DNA from: Acidobacteriota bacterium
GTDB lineage: Bacteria; Acidobacteriota; Terriglobia; Acidiferrales; UBA7541
Direction: 5' to 3'
Assembly: GCA_013289715.1 (NCBI GenBank)
Contig: JABCZJ010000005.1
Coordinates: 124,001 to 188,000 of the forward strand
DNA length: 64,000 bases
Shown: piece after piece, positions 9,801 to 17,177 of the stretch
Numbering within the stretch: the stretch's first letter is position 1
Layout: each line of letters starts with the position of its first letter
Notes under the pieces: model-generated
Databases searched by the model: none
What the model saw: only the letters and a program-made list of their open reading frames with translations
Told to the model about the DNA's origin: nothing
Made by a program: the position numbers and the translations under genes

Positions 9801-10071
9801 CGCCGAGCAGCGGTTTCGCGGCTTAGGATTGTCCGCGCGCGAAGCGATGATTCAGGCGGGGCGGCGGCGCTTGCGTCCGATCTGCATGACGGCGCTCGCG
9901 ACGATTGCCGGAATGTTGCCGCTGGCCCTGGCGATTGGCGCGGGTTCCCAGATGCTGAAGCCATTGGCCATCGCAGTGGTAGGAGGAGTGGCAAGCTCGA
10001 TGGTGCTGTCACTGGTATTTACTCCTGCGATCCACTATTACCTGGGCGCAAGGCAAATTGCCGAGATTTGA
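6898..10071 (+). CDS. RND efflux transporter, inner-membrane pump
   Basis: The 1,057-residue product starts at ATG 6898, five bases after the adaptor stop; the frame extends upstream through the adaptor gene but that part is a shadow. TM1 (PILFLVASLALVGAYLAF) and the second half TM block (LVLFLALLLLFVVLLF) mark the duplicated 12-TM RND architecture with two large periplasmic loops. TM4 carries the proton-relay pair in GLVIDDAIVILENIV. The C-terminal TM10-12 region includes GIVTKNGILLLDAEQ. This is the proton-driven pump of the tripartite complex. Substrate cannot be read from sequence; both HAE (organic) and HME (metal) types remain possible, and no clear Met-cluster was seen. Confidence 0.92.
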   Translation: MPATLRPGGSSEEAAAAGGPWFQRLSRPILFLVASLALVGAYLAFTVPVSVFPQTDFPRIVIGIDNGVTPIDQMLVTVTRPIEEAVNAVPGLQRVVSTTSRGSADVDLFFDWNSDMVLTLQRVDAVVARLQAELPPSARVETHRLTFATFPILGYSLTSDQLPQDKLWEIATYDIKPRINRLDGVASVLIQGGRVPEFQVTPDPARLLASNITVTDILEAIRRSNLIDSPGLLDHDHQLVLGLISGQVHTPEQIGKIVVKTSAAGVPIRVGDISVVAPSVAPVYTVVTANGKPAVLLSINRQPDSNTLSVADEVHAKIAELQSTLPPDVHLEPFYDQSIIVHDSISSVRDAVLLGLLLSSAILVLFLRDWGTSLVAGLVIPATLLLTCIVLKITGQSFNLMTLGGLAAAVGLVIDDAIVILENIVLHRDAGEHRLQSIRHALREMTIPLVGSTITPIVVFLPLIAVTGVTGSFFRALAITMTVALFSSLVLALLWTPTLSQFLIRNKAGEARSSQAGSESALQVNGAADRVEEKAPSAGLFGRLVRFYERIMQAVLRRPIMLVASSLLIVVLSVVCYHFLGSDLLPEMDEGGFILDYYTPPGSSLAESNRILQHIEQILRETPEVENTSRRTGLQLGLAAVTEANRGDFTVRLKQKRDRGIDEIIEEVRTKIKQTEPAADVEFVQVLQDMIGDLTSAPEPVVIKMFAQDPQLLLKSAPRVADAIGKVPGVVDVLDGIENTISGPAVTFQVDSAVASRAGFTPEEIAIDASAILEGEPAATPVVLNDRVYPIRVRFPAESRSSLERMTNTLLASSSGRTATLGSLATISTDPGQTEIRRENLQRLIEVTARLEGVDLGRGVAAVQKAVSDLQLPSTIRIEYGGAYQEQQKSFHDLSLVLFLALLLLFVVLLFEFRTFSAPVAILASALLSSFGGLLALLVTGTTFNVASFMGMIMVVGIVTKNGILLLDAEQRFRGLGLSAREAMIQAGRRRLRPICMTALATIAGMLPLALAIGAGSQMLKPLAIAVVGGVASSMVLSLVFTPAIHYYLGARQIAEI

Positions 10072-10344
10072 GTCGGCGGGACTCGGCGGCACCGCCTTCC
10101 ACTGCGAGATTCTGTATTTTTGCAAATCCGATCTTTCCGGCAGCGCTGACTTCGAGCCGGCGGATATCAGGCAATCCTGCTGGAGATCCCAAGCGGACAT
10201 GCTCTGGCCCGCCGCAACTTCCTCGACTTGGTCGAGAGAATCTTTAGCAGGTCCGGTAGCTGCGATCAGCCGCCTTCCCAAGTCGCAGGCAGCTTGTCCG
10301 GGTGTACAATGCCGACATTCCCCAGCTCAAGGAGACGAATCGTG
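10072..10344. promoter_or_regulatory. Intergenic region with CTCGAC palindrome
   Basis: The 273 bases between the RND pump and the di-haem protein contain a perfect inverted repeat CTCGAC-TTG-GTCGAG (10222-10236), a possible operator or hairpin, and a -10-like TACAAT (10305-10310). An AAGGAG ribosome binding site lies at 10329-10334. No gene is convincing here. Confidence 0.35.
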
Positions 10345-11763
10345 ATGACACTCCGGGGAATTGTACGCAAAGGTTTTGGCGGTATCGTGGCTATGGTCTT
10401 GACCTCCGGGGTCTGCACTTTTGGTCAAAGCAGATCAGTTCCAGTCGATCCGGGCGTGCGCGGTGGCCCGGCGGGTGCCGGCACTGCGCTGAAGGGTCTT
10501 ACTGCGGACGAAACTGCGTTCTTCCGGGATGGGCAGGCGAGGTTCGCTGATATCGAGGTCGTGACCGGCGGCGCGAACAATGGTCTCGGTCCCCGCTTCA
10601 ACTCCAACCAATGTTTGTCTTGTCACGCGCAGCCGAGCATAGGCGGAACGAGCCCAACGCAAAATCCCTTGATCGCAGTGGCTACCTTGAATGGGGCGAA
10701 GAACACCGTGCCATGGTTCATCACGCAAGATGGTCCGGTGCGCGAAGCGCGGTTTAAAAAGAGCAGCGGCAACGCCGATGGCGAAGTTCATAACCTCTTC
10801 GTGATCACGGGGCGAACTGACGCCGCCGGTTGCAACATCTCTCAATTCGACTTCCTGCCCGCAGGAAATCCGCTCACTGGCCAAAGTGGGAATGCGAACA
10901 TTATTTTCCGAATCCCGACTCCCCTGTTTGGCGCGGGACTCATCGAAGCGATTCCAGACTCGGCCATCCTTGCGAACATGCGCTCCAATGCATCGGAGAA
11001 GTCGGCGTTGGGTATTTCCGGCCACGCGAACGCTCACCTAAGTGGAAATGTGAACCTCAGTGCAAACGATGGAACCATCACGCGTTTCGGGTGGAAGGCG
11101 CAGAACAAATCCTTGCTTATGTTCGCCGCCGAGGCATACAACGTCGAGATGGGAATCTCGAACCAGCTTTTCCCGCAGGAGCGCGACGAAACGCCGGGCT
11201 GCCTCTTCAACGCCACTCCTGAGGACACGGTCAACTTCACGCCTGCTCCCTCGACCTCCGGTAATTCGAACACGGCCGTACTCTCAGACATCGAAGCCTT
11301 TGCCGACTTCATGCGCATGCTGGCCCCACCGACTCCCGCGCCCGCCGCACCGTCCAGCGAAAAAGGACGCGCCTCCTTTGCGAAGATAGGTTGTATCCAT
11401 TGTCATACGCCCTCGTTGACCACGGGAGCAAAGATTGCCAGTGGCTCTTCGACCAGTCCGAGCGTTGCGCTCTCGAATCAGACAGCGAATCTTTACTCTG
11501 ACCTTATCGTCCACCACATGGGGAAAGGACTCGCCGACGGCATCACGCAAGGTGGCGCCGGCCCTGACGAGTTCCGAACCGCTCCTCTCTGGGGCGTCGG
11601 ACAACGCGTCTTCTTCCTCCACGACGGACGAACGACGAATCTCGTGGAGGCTATCCGAGATCACCGGAGCGAGGGCAGCGAGGCAAACAAAGTAATTGAG
11701 CATTTCAATGCGCTTACTACTCAGGAACAGCAGGAAGTCATCGATTTCCTGCGTTCGCTCTAA
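10345..11763 (+). CDS. Di-haem oxidoreductase family protein (DUF1111)
   Basis: The 472-residue product starts at ATG 10345 (or GTG 10342), with AAGGAG 10 bases before the ATG. A signal peptide (GFGGIVAMVLTSGVCTFGQ) precedes two haem c sites: CLSCH (C90, C93, H94) and CIHCH about residue 350. Motifs GLGPRFNSNQCLSCHAQPS, APLWGVGQRVFFLHDGR and HFNALTTQEQQEVIDFLRSL match the 'thiol oxidoreductase'/DHOR family of di-haem cytochrome-peroxidase-like periplasmic proteins. The natural substrate of most members is unknown. It stands alone, although the upstream gap is short enough to ask whether it is co-regulated with the efflux operon. Confidence 0.88.
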   Translation: MTLRGIVRKGFGGIVAMVLTSGVCTFGQSRSVPVDPGVRGGPAGAGTALKGLTADETAFFRDGQARFADIEVVTGGANNGLGPRFNSNQCLSCHAQPSIGGTSPTQNPLIAVATLNGAKNTVPWFITQDGPVREARFKKSSGNADGEVHNLFVITGRTDAAGCNISQFDFLPAGNPLTGQSGNANIIFRIPTPLFGAGLIEAIPDSAILANMRSNASEKSALGISGHANAHLSGNVNLSANDGTITRFGWKAQNKSLLMFAAEAYNVEMGISNQLFPQERDETPGCLFNATPEDTVNFTPAPSTSGNSNTAVLSDIEAFADFMRMLAPPTPAPAAPSSEKGRASFAKIGCIHCHTPSLTTGAKIASGSSTSPSVALSNQTANLYSDLIVHHMGKGLADGITQGGAGPDEFRTAPLWGVGQRVFFLHDGRTTNLVEAIRDHRSEGSEANKVIEHFNALTTQEQQEVIDFLRSL

Positions 11764-12113
11764 CGAGACGAACGTATTCAAGCCCATTGCCAAACGGTTC
11801 CCGCAAAGCCCAACCCTCGCGCGACGCTGCAGCCGGGTCCCGCGCAGCTTGTTGGCGGGGTTCACGGGAAGTGTCAAGCAACCGCAATGCAGGTAAAATT
11901 TGACGGCGGACCAGTTTCCGACTGCGCGTGCCAGCTCGATCGGTCGGTGCAACACCATCCCGTGCGTCGATTCGACAATGCTTGCGCGGCAGAACCATCT
12001 GCTTGGCTGTGCTCGGTCAAAACCTAGCCAGGGCAGCGTGCCGGCTGGCCTGACCTTAGCAAGCGATTTTAGCTTGTGTATTCAATCCCAGGCGGGTTCT
12101 AGGAGTGAAGGAA
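11764..12113. other. Intergenic stretch without convincing gene
   Basis: Frames here are short and of poor composition. The only clear signal is the AGGAG site at 12101-12105 serving the small gene that follows. No repeat, RNA gene or strong promoter was recognised. Confidence 0.4.
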
Positions 12114-12320
12114 GTGGCGGGACAATTCAGCTTCGATTCACGTGGCCCGAAGTGCAACCTGCTGGCTCATCTGCAGGCTGACGCCGATACGTTGAAAACC
12201 GATTTAGAGAGCGACGAATTCAAATTGTGCTGCATCCGCTGCGACCACTATTCGAAGCCCGGTCCCACTGGAAAGCTCAACATCCTGAAGAAACTTCCAT
12301 GTTGGGGGGCACATCCATGA
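12114..12320 (+). CDS. Small Cys-containing hypothetical protein, coupled to CPBP protease
   Basis: A 68-residue frame starts at GTG 12114, eight bases after AGGAG (12101-12105); an earlier GTG at 12105 overlaps that site. The product contains four Cys in its second half (two adjacent, then C-x2-C spacing around KLCCIRCDHY, and one near the end, LPCWGAHP) plus one early Cys, and no signal peptide or membrane segment. Its stop overlaps the protease start by four bases (ATGA, 12317-12320), the usual sign of translational coupling, and this is the main reason to believe it. I do not recognise the family. A possible zinc site is an inference only. Confidence 0.45.
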   Translation: MAGQFSFDSRGPKCNLLAHLQADADTLKTDLESDEFKLCCIRCDHYSKPGPTGKLNILKKLPCWGAHP

Positions 12321-13267
12321 CAGCCCAAGAAACGACCGTACGACATGACCCTCAGACACCGCCAGCGGACTCGACAACCAAGCGAATTTTCATTGGTCCG
12401 AATGGCTTGCGCGCGGGATGGCGCCTGCTAATCTTCATAGCGATCGTAATGGCAATGTCGGCCGTAGCGCGAATGATCATCAGGCGCTTCTTCCCGGCCG
12501 CGCTGGATCCGACGCAATTGACACCCATGAGAATCATCGCGCCGGATCTAATTGTCTGCTGCATCTTGGCGGTTGCGGCCTGGATCATGAGCACGATGGA
12601 AGGCCGCAAGCTGGGCCAATATGGCCTTCCCAGGAGCGAAGCGCTGAGGAAAAACTTTTGGGTGGGACTATTGATAGGCCTGCTTGCTACCAGCAGTACG
12701 GTGCTGGCAATTTTCGCCCTGCATGGCGTACGGTTCACAAGTGCGGCGATCCATGGCACGGCGATTTTGACGGCAGCGGCCGCCTGGGGGCTGGCATTTT
12801 TACTTTCCGGCTTGGCCGAAGAATTTTTGTTTCGCGGATACACGCAGTTCACACTGACGACTGGCATGGGATTCTGGCCGTCCGCATTTTTGCTCTCGGG
12901 TTTGTTCGGGCTGGTTCACGGCACCAATGGCGGAGAGACCGTTTTGGGAGATCTGTCGGTGGTTTCGTTCGGTTTGTTGTTGTGCCTGTTTCTCCGCCGG
13001 ACTGGAGATTTATGGTGTGCGGTCGGCTTTCACCTGGGATATGACTGGGGCCAGACGTTCTTGTACGGTGTTCCCAATAGCGGCTTACTACCCTCCCGGA
13101 ATCTTCTCAACGCCTCGTTGAGTGGGCCGCGCTGGCTGACCGGCGGAACGGTCGGGCCTGAGGCCAGCATCTTTTGCCCCATCGTCTTGGCCATCGTGGC
13201 AATCGTATTCAGCTTGAAATACCGCGACGCGCGCTATCGACCGTTGAGCGCGCCGTCCGCTTCCTGA
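12317..13267 (+). CDS. CPBP-family intramembrane metalloprotease
   Basis: The 316-residue product has about eight hydrophobic segments. The catalytic region shows LAEEFLFRGYTQF (EExxxR), then SGLFGLVHGTNGG (histidine motif) and VGFHLGYDWGQ (third conserved motif with His/Asp), the arrangement of CPBP (CAAX protease and bacteriocin-processing, Abi) proteins, glutamate-type intramembrane endopeptidases. ATG 12317 was chosen since it overlaps the upstream small ORF and has a G-rich run before it; ATG 12299 is an alternative. Bacterial members act in peptide maturation, immunity or membrane-protein turnover; the substrate is unknown. The coupled small protein is a candidate partner. Confidence 0.88.
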   Translation: MTAQETTVRHDPQTPPADSTTKRIFIGPNGLRAGWRLLIFIAIVMAMSAVARMIIRRFFPAALDPTQLTPMRIIAPDLIVCCILAVAAWIMSTMEGRKLGQYGLPRSEALRKNFWVGLLIGLLATSSTVLAIFALHGVRFTSAAIHGTAILTAAAAWGLAFLLSGLAEEFLFRGYTQFTLTTGMGFWPSAFLLSGLFGLVHGTNGGETVLGDLSVVSFGLLLCLFLRRTGDLWCAVGFHLGYDWGQTFLYGVPNSGLLPSRNLLNASLSGPRWLTGGTVGPEASIFCPIVLAIVAIVFSLKYRDARYRPLSAPSAS

Positions 13268-13439
13268 GTCGAGCCACGGAGAACGCAGCGGATCTCCACC
13301 TGGCGGGTGGGCCACCCGCGTCACCCGCATAGCCGAAGCGTTTACTTGGGTGGTGTGGAAGGCTTGGTCACCCGCCTGCGTGAATCGCCAGCCGAAGTAA
13401 GACTTCGATGGGACGGCTGTAGTGACGCCGCCTCTAAAC

Positions 13440-13468
13440 CCGGACCCTTCAAAAACCGAAGAGTCCGG
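13440..13468. repeat. Strong inverted repeat (hairpin)
   Basis: CCGGACCCTTC and GAAGAGTCCGG pair with one mismatch around a 7-base loop. No T run follows on either strand, so it is not a standard Rho-independent terminator. It may be a repeat element or a termination aid. Confidence 0.5.
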
Positions 13469-13584
13469 TAGCCGTAAAATCAACTGCGTTCGTTTGGCAG
13501 CGTGGATGGGTCCGCCACCCGCCGAAAAGTGCGTCGTCGATTGGGCTCTCAATTCCGGGCACGTAGCCTCCGGCCTTGCGCTCC

Positions 13585-13624
13585 TACCACGAAGTTACGA
13601 CGCCAGCCAGCTATGCTAAAATCG
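13585..13624 (+). repeat. 40-bp direct repeat, copy 1
   Basis: This 40-bp segment beginning TACCACGAAG and ending ATCG matches 14709-14748 at 34 of 40 positions by eye. Both copies lie a short distance before a plus-strand gene (13662 and 14758). It resembles CACGAAG-type dispersed intergenic repeats known from environmental genomes; that resemblance is from memory. Confidence 0.55.
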
Positions 13625-13661
13625 CGCCGCATCGACGCCTAGCCATCGAGGGACAAATACC

Positions 13662-14207
13662 GTGTCCGACACACACCGGCAGTCAGCCGATCAGCACGAG
13701 CTAGCGGCGCACGCTCATCGCACAGCCGCCGAACACAATGAAAATGAGAGCAACGAGTTGGTAAACTGGCATTTGCAACGGGCGATGGAGTATTCCGATC
13801 ACGCCTACAAACTCGCAAAAGACGCCCACTCTAAAACGGGCCAGATGGGGTCGCTTGAGCCGACGCCCGCCCTTCATGACACTGAACCTGTTTACCAGAA
13901 CCGAAAGCAGAACCACAACCGCGCCGCCGAATTACATGACCGTGCCGCAGATGCCCATCGCGTTGCGCAAAAACGCGAAAAAGGTGATGAGATAACGGGT
14001 CAAAAACATTCACACCAGGCGCTGTATCACTCACAAGCGGCTAACGAACTCACTAAAGCGATGGCGTCCGGATATGGCGTTACGACCTTCGCACACGACG
14101 AAATCGCGACCCTCGCCTACGAACTCTGGCAAGCCAGAGGTTGTCCGTACGGATCGCCGGAGGAAGATTGGTCGCGTGCCGAGAGTGAGCTACGCGCCCG
14201 CCCATGA
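13662..14207 (+). CDS. DUF2934-domain protein
   Basis: The 181-residue product has a GTG start with GAGGGA about 9 bases upstream. The N-terminal two thirds is hydrophilic, His/Ala/Glu-rich and helical, with recurring HxxAAxxH-like patterns (residues 10-30 and 85-125) that look like repeated helical hairpins. The C-terminus (IATLAYELWQARGCPYGSPEEDWSRAE) is a clear DUF2934 domain, a short module frequent in Acidobacteria and Proteobacteria, of unknown function. Cytoplasmic, no signal peptide. It is preceded by the 40-bp repeat. Confidence 0.8.
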   Translation: MSDTHRQSADQHELAAHAHRTAAEHNENESNELVNWHLQRAMEYSDHAYKLAKDAHSKTGQMGSLEPTPALHDTEPVYQNRKQNHNRAAELHDRAADAHRVAQKREKGDEITGQKHSHQALYHSQAANELTKAMASGYGVTTFAHDEIATLAYELWQARGCPYGSPEEDWSRAESELRARP

Positions 14208-14223
14208 ATTCGATAAAGAACTT

Positions 14224-14655
14224 TCAGGAGCGAGCGGCGGCGGCCATCGCGAGTTGCTGCTGCATCGCCAGCTGATCCCAATTGTCCCAGCCTCGCACGA
14301 TCTTACCGCTGTCGATCTGCGCGATTGTAATGCCGGTAATCCTGACTCGCTTATTCGTCGCCGGTAATCCGAGCCCGTCACCCGTGTGGGTCATATCCGC
14401 AGACCAGCGCACTACAACCTTGTCGTCCGCTCCGAATGTGTCTTCCACTGTGATCTTGATGTCTGGAAACGCGCCGTGAAGGCGATGAAACAGGGCCACG
14501 AAGTCGCGAGGGCCGTGAATCACCCTACCTGGCTCGTCTTGTCCCACTCCAATCGCGTTTTCATCCATCAAATCGTAAATCGTTTGAACGCGCCCTTCGT
14601 TCCAAACTTCTTTGAACCAACGCCGCATCAGAACAACATTTTCTTCGACGGACAC
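14224..14655 (-). CDS. SnoaL-like ester cyclase/NTF2-fold protein
   Basis: The 143-residue product starts at GTG 14655, preceded by GAGAGGAAGG; a TTG 18 bases earlier overlaps this site. Sequence features (ENVVLMRRWFKEVWNEGR, HGPRDFVALFHRLHGAFPDIKITVED, GKIVRGWDNWDQLAMQQQL) match the SnoaL/ester cyclase group of the NTF2-like superfamily, a cone-shaped single domain that binds small hydrophobic ligands. Enzymatic activity cannot be assumed. It is convergent with the DUF2934 gene, with 16 bases between the stops. Confidence 0.85.
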   Translation of the reverse strand: MSVEENVVLMRRWFKEVWNEGRVQTIYDLMDENAIGVGQDEPGRVIHGPRDFVALFHRLHGAFPDIKITVEDTFGADDKVVVRWSADMTHTGDGLGLPATNKRVRITGITIAQIDSGKIVRGWDNWDQLAMQQQLAMAAAARS

Positions 14656-14708
14656 GCGACACCTTCCTCTCAAGCAACACGTCAGCTCGATGCACTGCGG
14701 ACTTGGTA

Positions 14709-14748
14709 TACCACGAAGTCACGACGCAAGCCAGTGATGCCAGAATCG
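14709..14748 (+). repeat. 40-bp direct repeat, copy 2
   Basis: Second copy of the repeat at 13585-13624 (34/40 identical). It ends 9 bases before the GTG of the following gene, so it could contribute promoter or leader sequence. Confidence 0.55.
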
Positions 14749-14757
14749 GACTAGAGT

Positions 14758-15228
14758 GTGTTTGGGACGGGAGCTTCGCGCGAACGATGGACCCTTCGAG
14801 TGGCAATCTTCGCAACGGTCGTCGCACTCGCGGCAGCATTTTTTACGCATCAACACTGGAAATCATCTGATAGAGCGGTCGACGTCGCCGACCAAGCTCG
14901 CAAGGAGGCGAACCATCAAGCTGACCTCCGGCGACTCGACGACGCAAACCTTAAGACCACGCGCGAGGACGCAGCGAGCGCACTTGCGGAACAGATAAAA
15001 AGAACGGACCAAGCTAGCGCACTGACCAAGCAAATTGCCGAAGCAGCCCAAAAGAATACTTCGACTGCTTCTCAAGCACTTTCCGTGTCGGAGCGCGCGT
15101 ATCTCGGAGTCGCTGGAATAACAATCTATTGTCCGGTCTGCGAACAACCCGAAAACATCCGCGCGCCTCCTTCGCACCCCAAATCAATCACTAGCGAAAC
15201 AAAATTGAAAGCCATCGCAACTCATTGA
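14758..15228 (+). CDS. Membrane-anchored coiled-coil protein, C-terminus possibly truncated
   Basis: The 156-residue product (GTG start) has one transmembrane segment (RVAIFATVVALAAAFFTH, about residues 14-32), then a coiled coil (about 40-105, rich in Ala/Lys/Glu/Gln) and the sequence LSVSERAYLGVAGI. The TM - coiled coil - 'ERAYxxV' order recurs in a bacterial family that normally continues into a further C-terminal beta domain. Here it is followed by only about 35 residues of unrelated-looking sequence (YCPVCEQPENIRAPPS), so the gene may be truncated. No recognised function. Confidence 0.55.
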   Translation: MFGTGASRERWTLRVAIFATVVALAAAFFTHQHWKSSDRAVDVADQARKEANHQADLRRLDDANLKTTREDAASALAEQIKRTDQASALTKQIAEAAQKNTSTASQALSVSERAYLGVAGITIYCPVCEQPENIRAPPSHPKSITSETKLKAIATH

Positions 15229-15506
15229 AAACAATCAGCAGCGACCCAAATCAATCGCTCGTTTTTGTCGTGTTTTTCGCCCTTGCGGCAGGCTCGGGGC
15301 GACGCTCTAGCGTGAGCGTGCTCGGTCGGGTATATTGGACGCTGGTTACCGTCCAGCCTCTATATTAGGCAGGCCGGCTCACGCGTGGTTCATCGGCAGT
15401 TTCGCGAGCCGACCCTCAGAGCCGTGGAACAGCGATTTGTCACATCCTGCTTTTCGAAATGACGAATACTCCAACATTCTTTCCGCATCGAAACTAGGGA
15501 CCGAAC
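15229..15506. other. Intergenic region before the redox two-component operon
   Basis: No gene is convincing in these 278 bases. A small hairpin (GGACG...CGTCC) lies around 15338-15354. The AGGGA before ATG 15507 is the ribosome binding site of the response regulator. A promoter could not be assigned with confidence. Confidence 0.35.
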
Positions 15507-17177
15507 ATGGCGAAACCAATTTTGCTCAGTGTTGACGACGACCCCGATGTGCTGCGCGCCATCGAGCGCGACTTGCGCACGAAATATGGCGCCGAATTCC
15601 GCGTGATCGGCAGCGATTCTCCCGAGGCGGCGCTTGCGCTATTGAAGCAGTTGAAACTGCGTAATGACAGCGTGGCGTTGCTGCTTGCCGACCAACGAAT
15701 GCCGCACATGGACGGCGTAGCGTTTCTACAGGAAGCAATGCACATCTTCCCTGAGGCCAAGCGGGCGCTACTCACCGCATATGCCGATACCAACGCGGCG
15801 ATCGGCGCCATCAACGAAGCCAGCATCAATTACTTCTTCTTGAAGCCGTGGGATCCGCCGACCGAGCACCTCTACCCGCAATTGGATGATCTGTTTGACG
15901 ATTGGCGGGCTTCGTACCGGCCGAAATTCGAAGGCATCCGCGTACTCGGGACGCGTTGGTCTCCCAAGTCGTATGAACTGCGGGATTTCCTGGCGCGCAA
16001 TCGCGTACCTTATCAGTGGATCGATGTCGAACTCTCGGCGAGTGATCCCGAAACGAAGCGTCTGCTGGAAGTTCTGGGCCCGGAAGCCTCCAGTCTCCCG
16101 GTTGTACTTTTCCCGGATGGCTCAAAGCTTTTGGAGAGCGTTCCATCACAGGTTGCACAAAAAGTCGGCTTAAAAACTCGCGCGCAGACGAATTTCTATG
16201 ATTTGGCAATCGTGGGCGGTGGCCCGGCGGGTCTGGCCGCCGCCGTGTACGGGGCGTCCGAAGGTCTTCACACCGTGATGATCGAACGCGAAGCCCCCGG
16301 CGGGCAGGCCGGCATGAGTTCGCGCATCGAAAACTATCTGGGATTTCCGATGGGGCTTAGTGGTGGCGATCTCGCGCGTCGCGCCGTTGTGCAAGCACAG
16401 CGGTTTGGCGTGGAAATTCTGGCGCCGCAGGAGGCGCTCGCAGTACGCGTCGAGGGGCCCTACCGCATGGTCAAAATGGCGGATGGCAACGAGATCTCGT
16501 GCCACGCGCTGATGATTGCCACCGGCGTCCAGTGGCGGCGACTGGAAGCACCCGGGATCGATCGGCTGCAAGGCGCGGGCGTGTACTACGGCGGCGGCTC
16601 GACCGAAGCGTTGTCTTGTAAGGGCGAAATCGTTTACGTGATCGGTGGCGCGAATTCCGCAGGGCAAGCCGCGATGAACTTCGCCAAATACGCTGACCGT
16701 GTCGTGATCGTCGTGCGCGGCAAATCTCTTTCGAGCACGATGTCGCAATACTTGATCGACCAAATCAAGGAGACCCCCAACGTGCAGTTATGGGCGAACG
16801 CCAGCGTTGCCGAAGTGCACGGCGAAAGTCATCTGGAAGAAATTTCGTTTCTTTGTTCGGACACGAACCAGATGGAGCGCGTTCCGGCGAGCGCGATGTT
16901 TATTTTCATCGGCGCGCAGCCGCGCACGGACTGGCTGGCCGATCTTGTCGAACGTGATGACCATGGATTTATTCTGACGGGCCCCGACTTGATTCAAGAC
17001 GGGGACCACCCCAAGGGCTGGAGCCTCGACAGAGATCCCTACTTGCTGGAGACAAACGTTCCGGGTCTTTTCGCCGTGGGTGACGTCCGTCACGGTTCAG
17101 TCAAAAGAGTGGCTTCCGGAGTCGGTGAAGGATCGGTTGCCGTGCAATTCATCCATCAATATTTGAGCAAGGTCTAA
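15507..17177 (+). CDS. Response regulator fused to glutaredoxin-like and thioredoxin-reductase-like domains
   Basis: The 556-residue product has three parts. A receiver domain (1-125) carries the acidic pair D10/D11, phospho-acceptor D62 (LLADQRMPHMDG), T90 and K113. A thioredoxin/glutaredoxin-like domain (about 143-222) has S152-P-K-S155 where glutaredoxins have CPxC, and the cis-Pro region SSLPVVLFPDG. A FAD/NAD(P)H domain has GGGPAG at 237-242 and a second dinucleotide fold at 379-386 (IGGANSAG). The usual reductase CxxC is absent: residues 358-368 read GVYYGGGSTEA. It is therefore a TrxR-fold flavoprotein under phosphorylation control, not a standard disulfide reductase. It is coupled to the histidine kinase (TAATG overlap). 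Such fusions are annotated in databases, but I know of no defined function. Confidence 0.9.
   Translation: MAKPILLSVDDDPDVLRAIERDLRTKYGAEFRVIGSDSPEAALALLKQLKLRNDSVALLLADQRMPHMDGVAFLQEAMHIFPEAKRALLTAYADTNAAIGAINEASINYFFLKPWDPPTEHLYPQLDDLFDDWRASYRPKFEGIRVLGTRWSPKSYELRDFLARNRVPYQWIDVELSASDPETKRLLEVLGPEASSLPVVLFPDGSKLLESVPSQVAQKVGLKTRAQTNFYDLAIVGGGPAGLAAAVYGASEGLHTVMIEREAPGGQAGMSSRIENYLGFPMGLSGGDLARRAVVQAQRFGVEILAPQEALAVRVEGPYRMVKMADGNEISCHALMIATGVQWRRLEAPGIDRLQGAGVYYGGGSTEALSCKGEIVYVIGGANSAGQAAMNFAKYADRVVIVVRGKSLSSTMSQYLIDQIKETPNVQLWANASVAEVHGESHLEEISFLCSDTNQMERVPASAMFIFIGAQPRTDWLADLVERDDHGFILTGPDLIQDGDHPKGWSLDRDPYLLETNVPGLFAVGDVRHGSVKRVASGVGEGSVAVQFIHQYLSKV

Larger units (their letters stand above)
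13268..13661. other. Gene-free stretch with palindromes and a repeat
   Basis: No gene is convincing in these 394 bases. They contain a near-perfect palindrome GCGGGTGG-G-CCACCCGC (13303-13319), a strong hairpin at 13440-13468 and one copy of a 40-bp repeat (13585-13624) just before the next gene. This clustering suggests accumulated small intergenic repeats. Confidence 0.5.

Noticed and set aside
11900..12181. 93-codon plus-strand frame in the gap before the CPBP gene
   Set aside because: Low-complexity Ser/Gly/Arg composition, no ribosome binding site, overlaps the better-supported coupled small gene.
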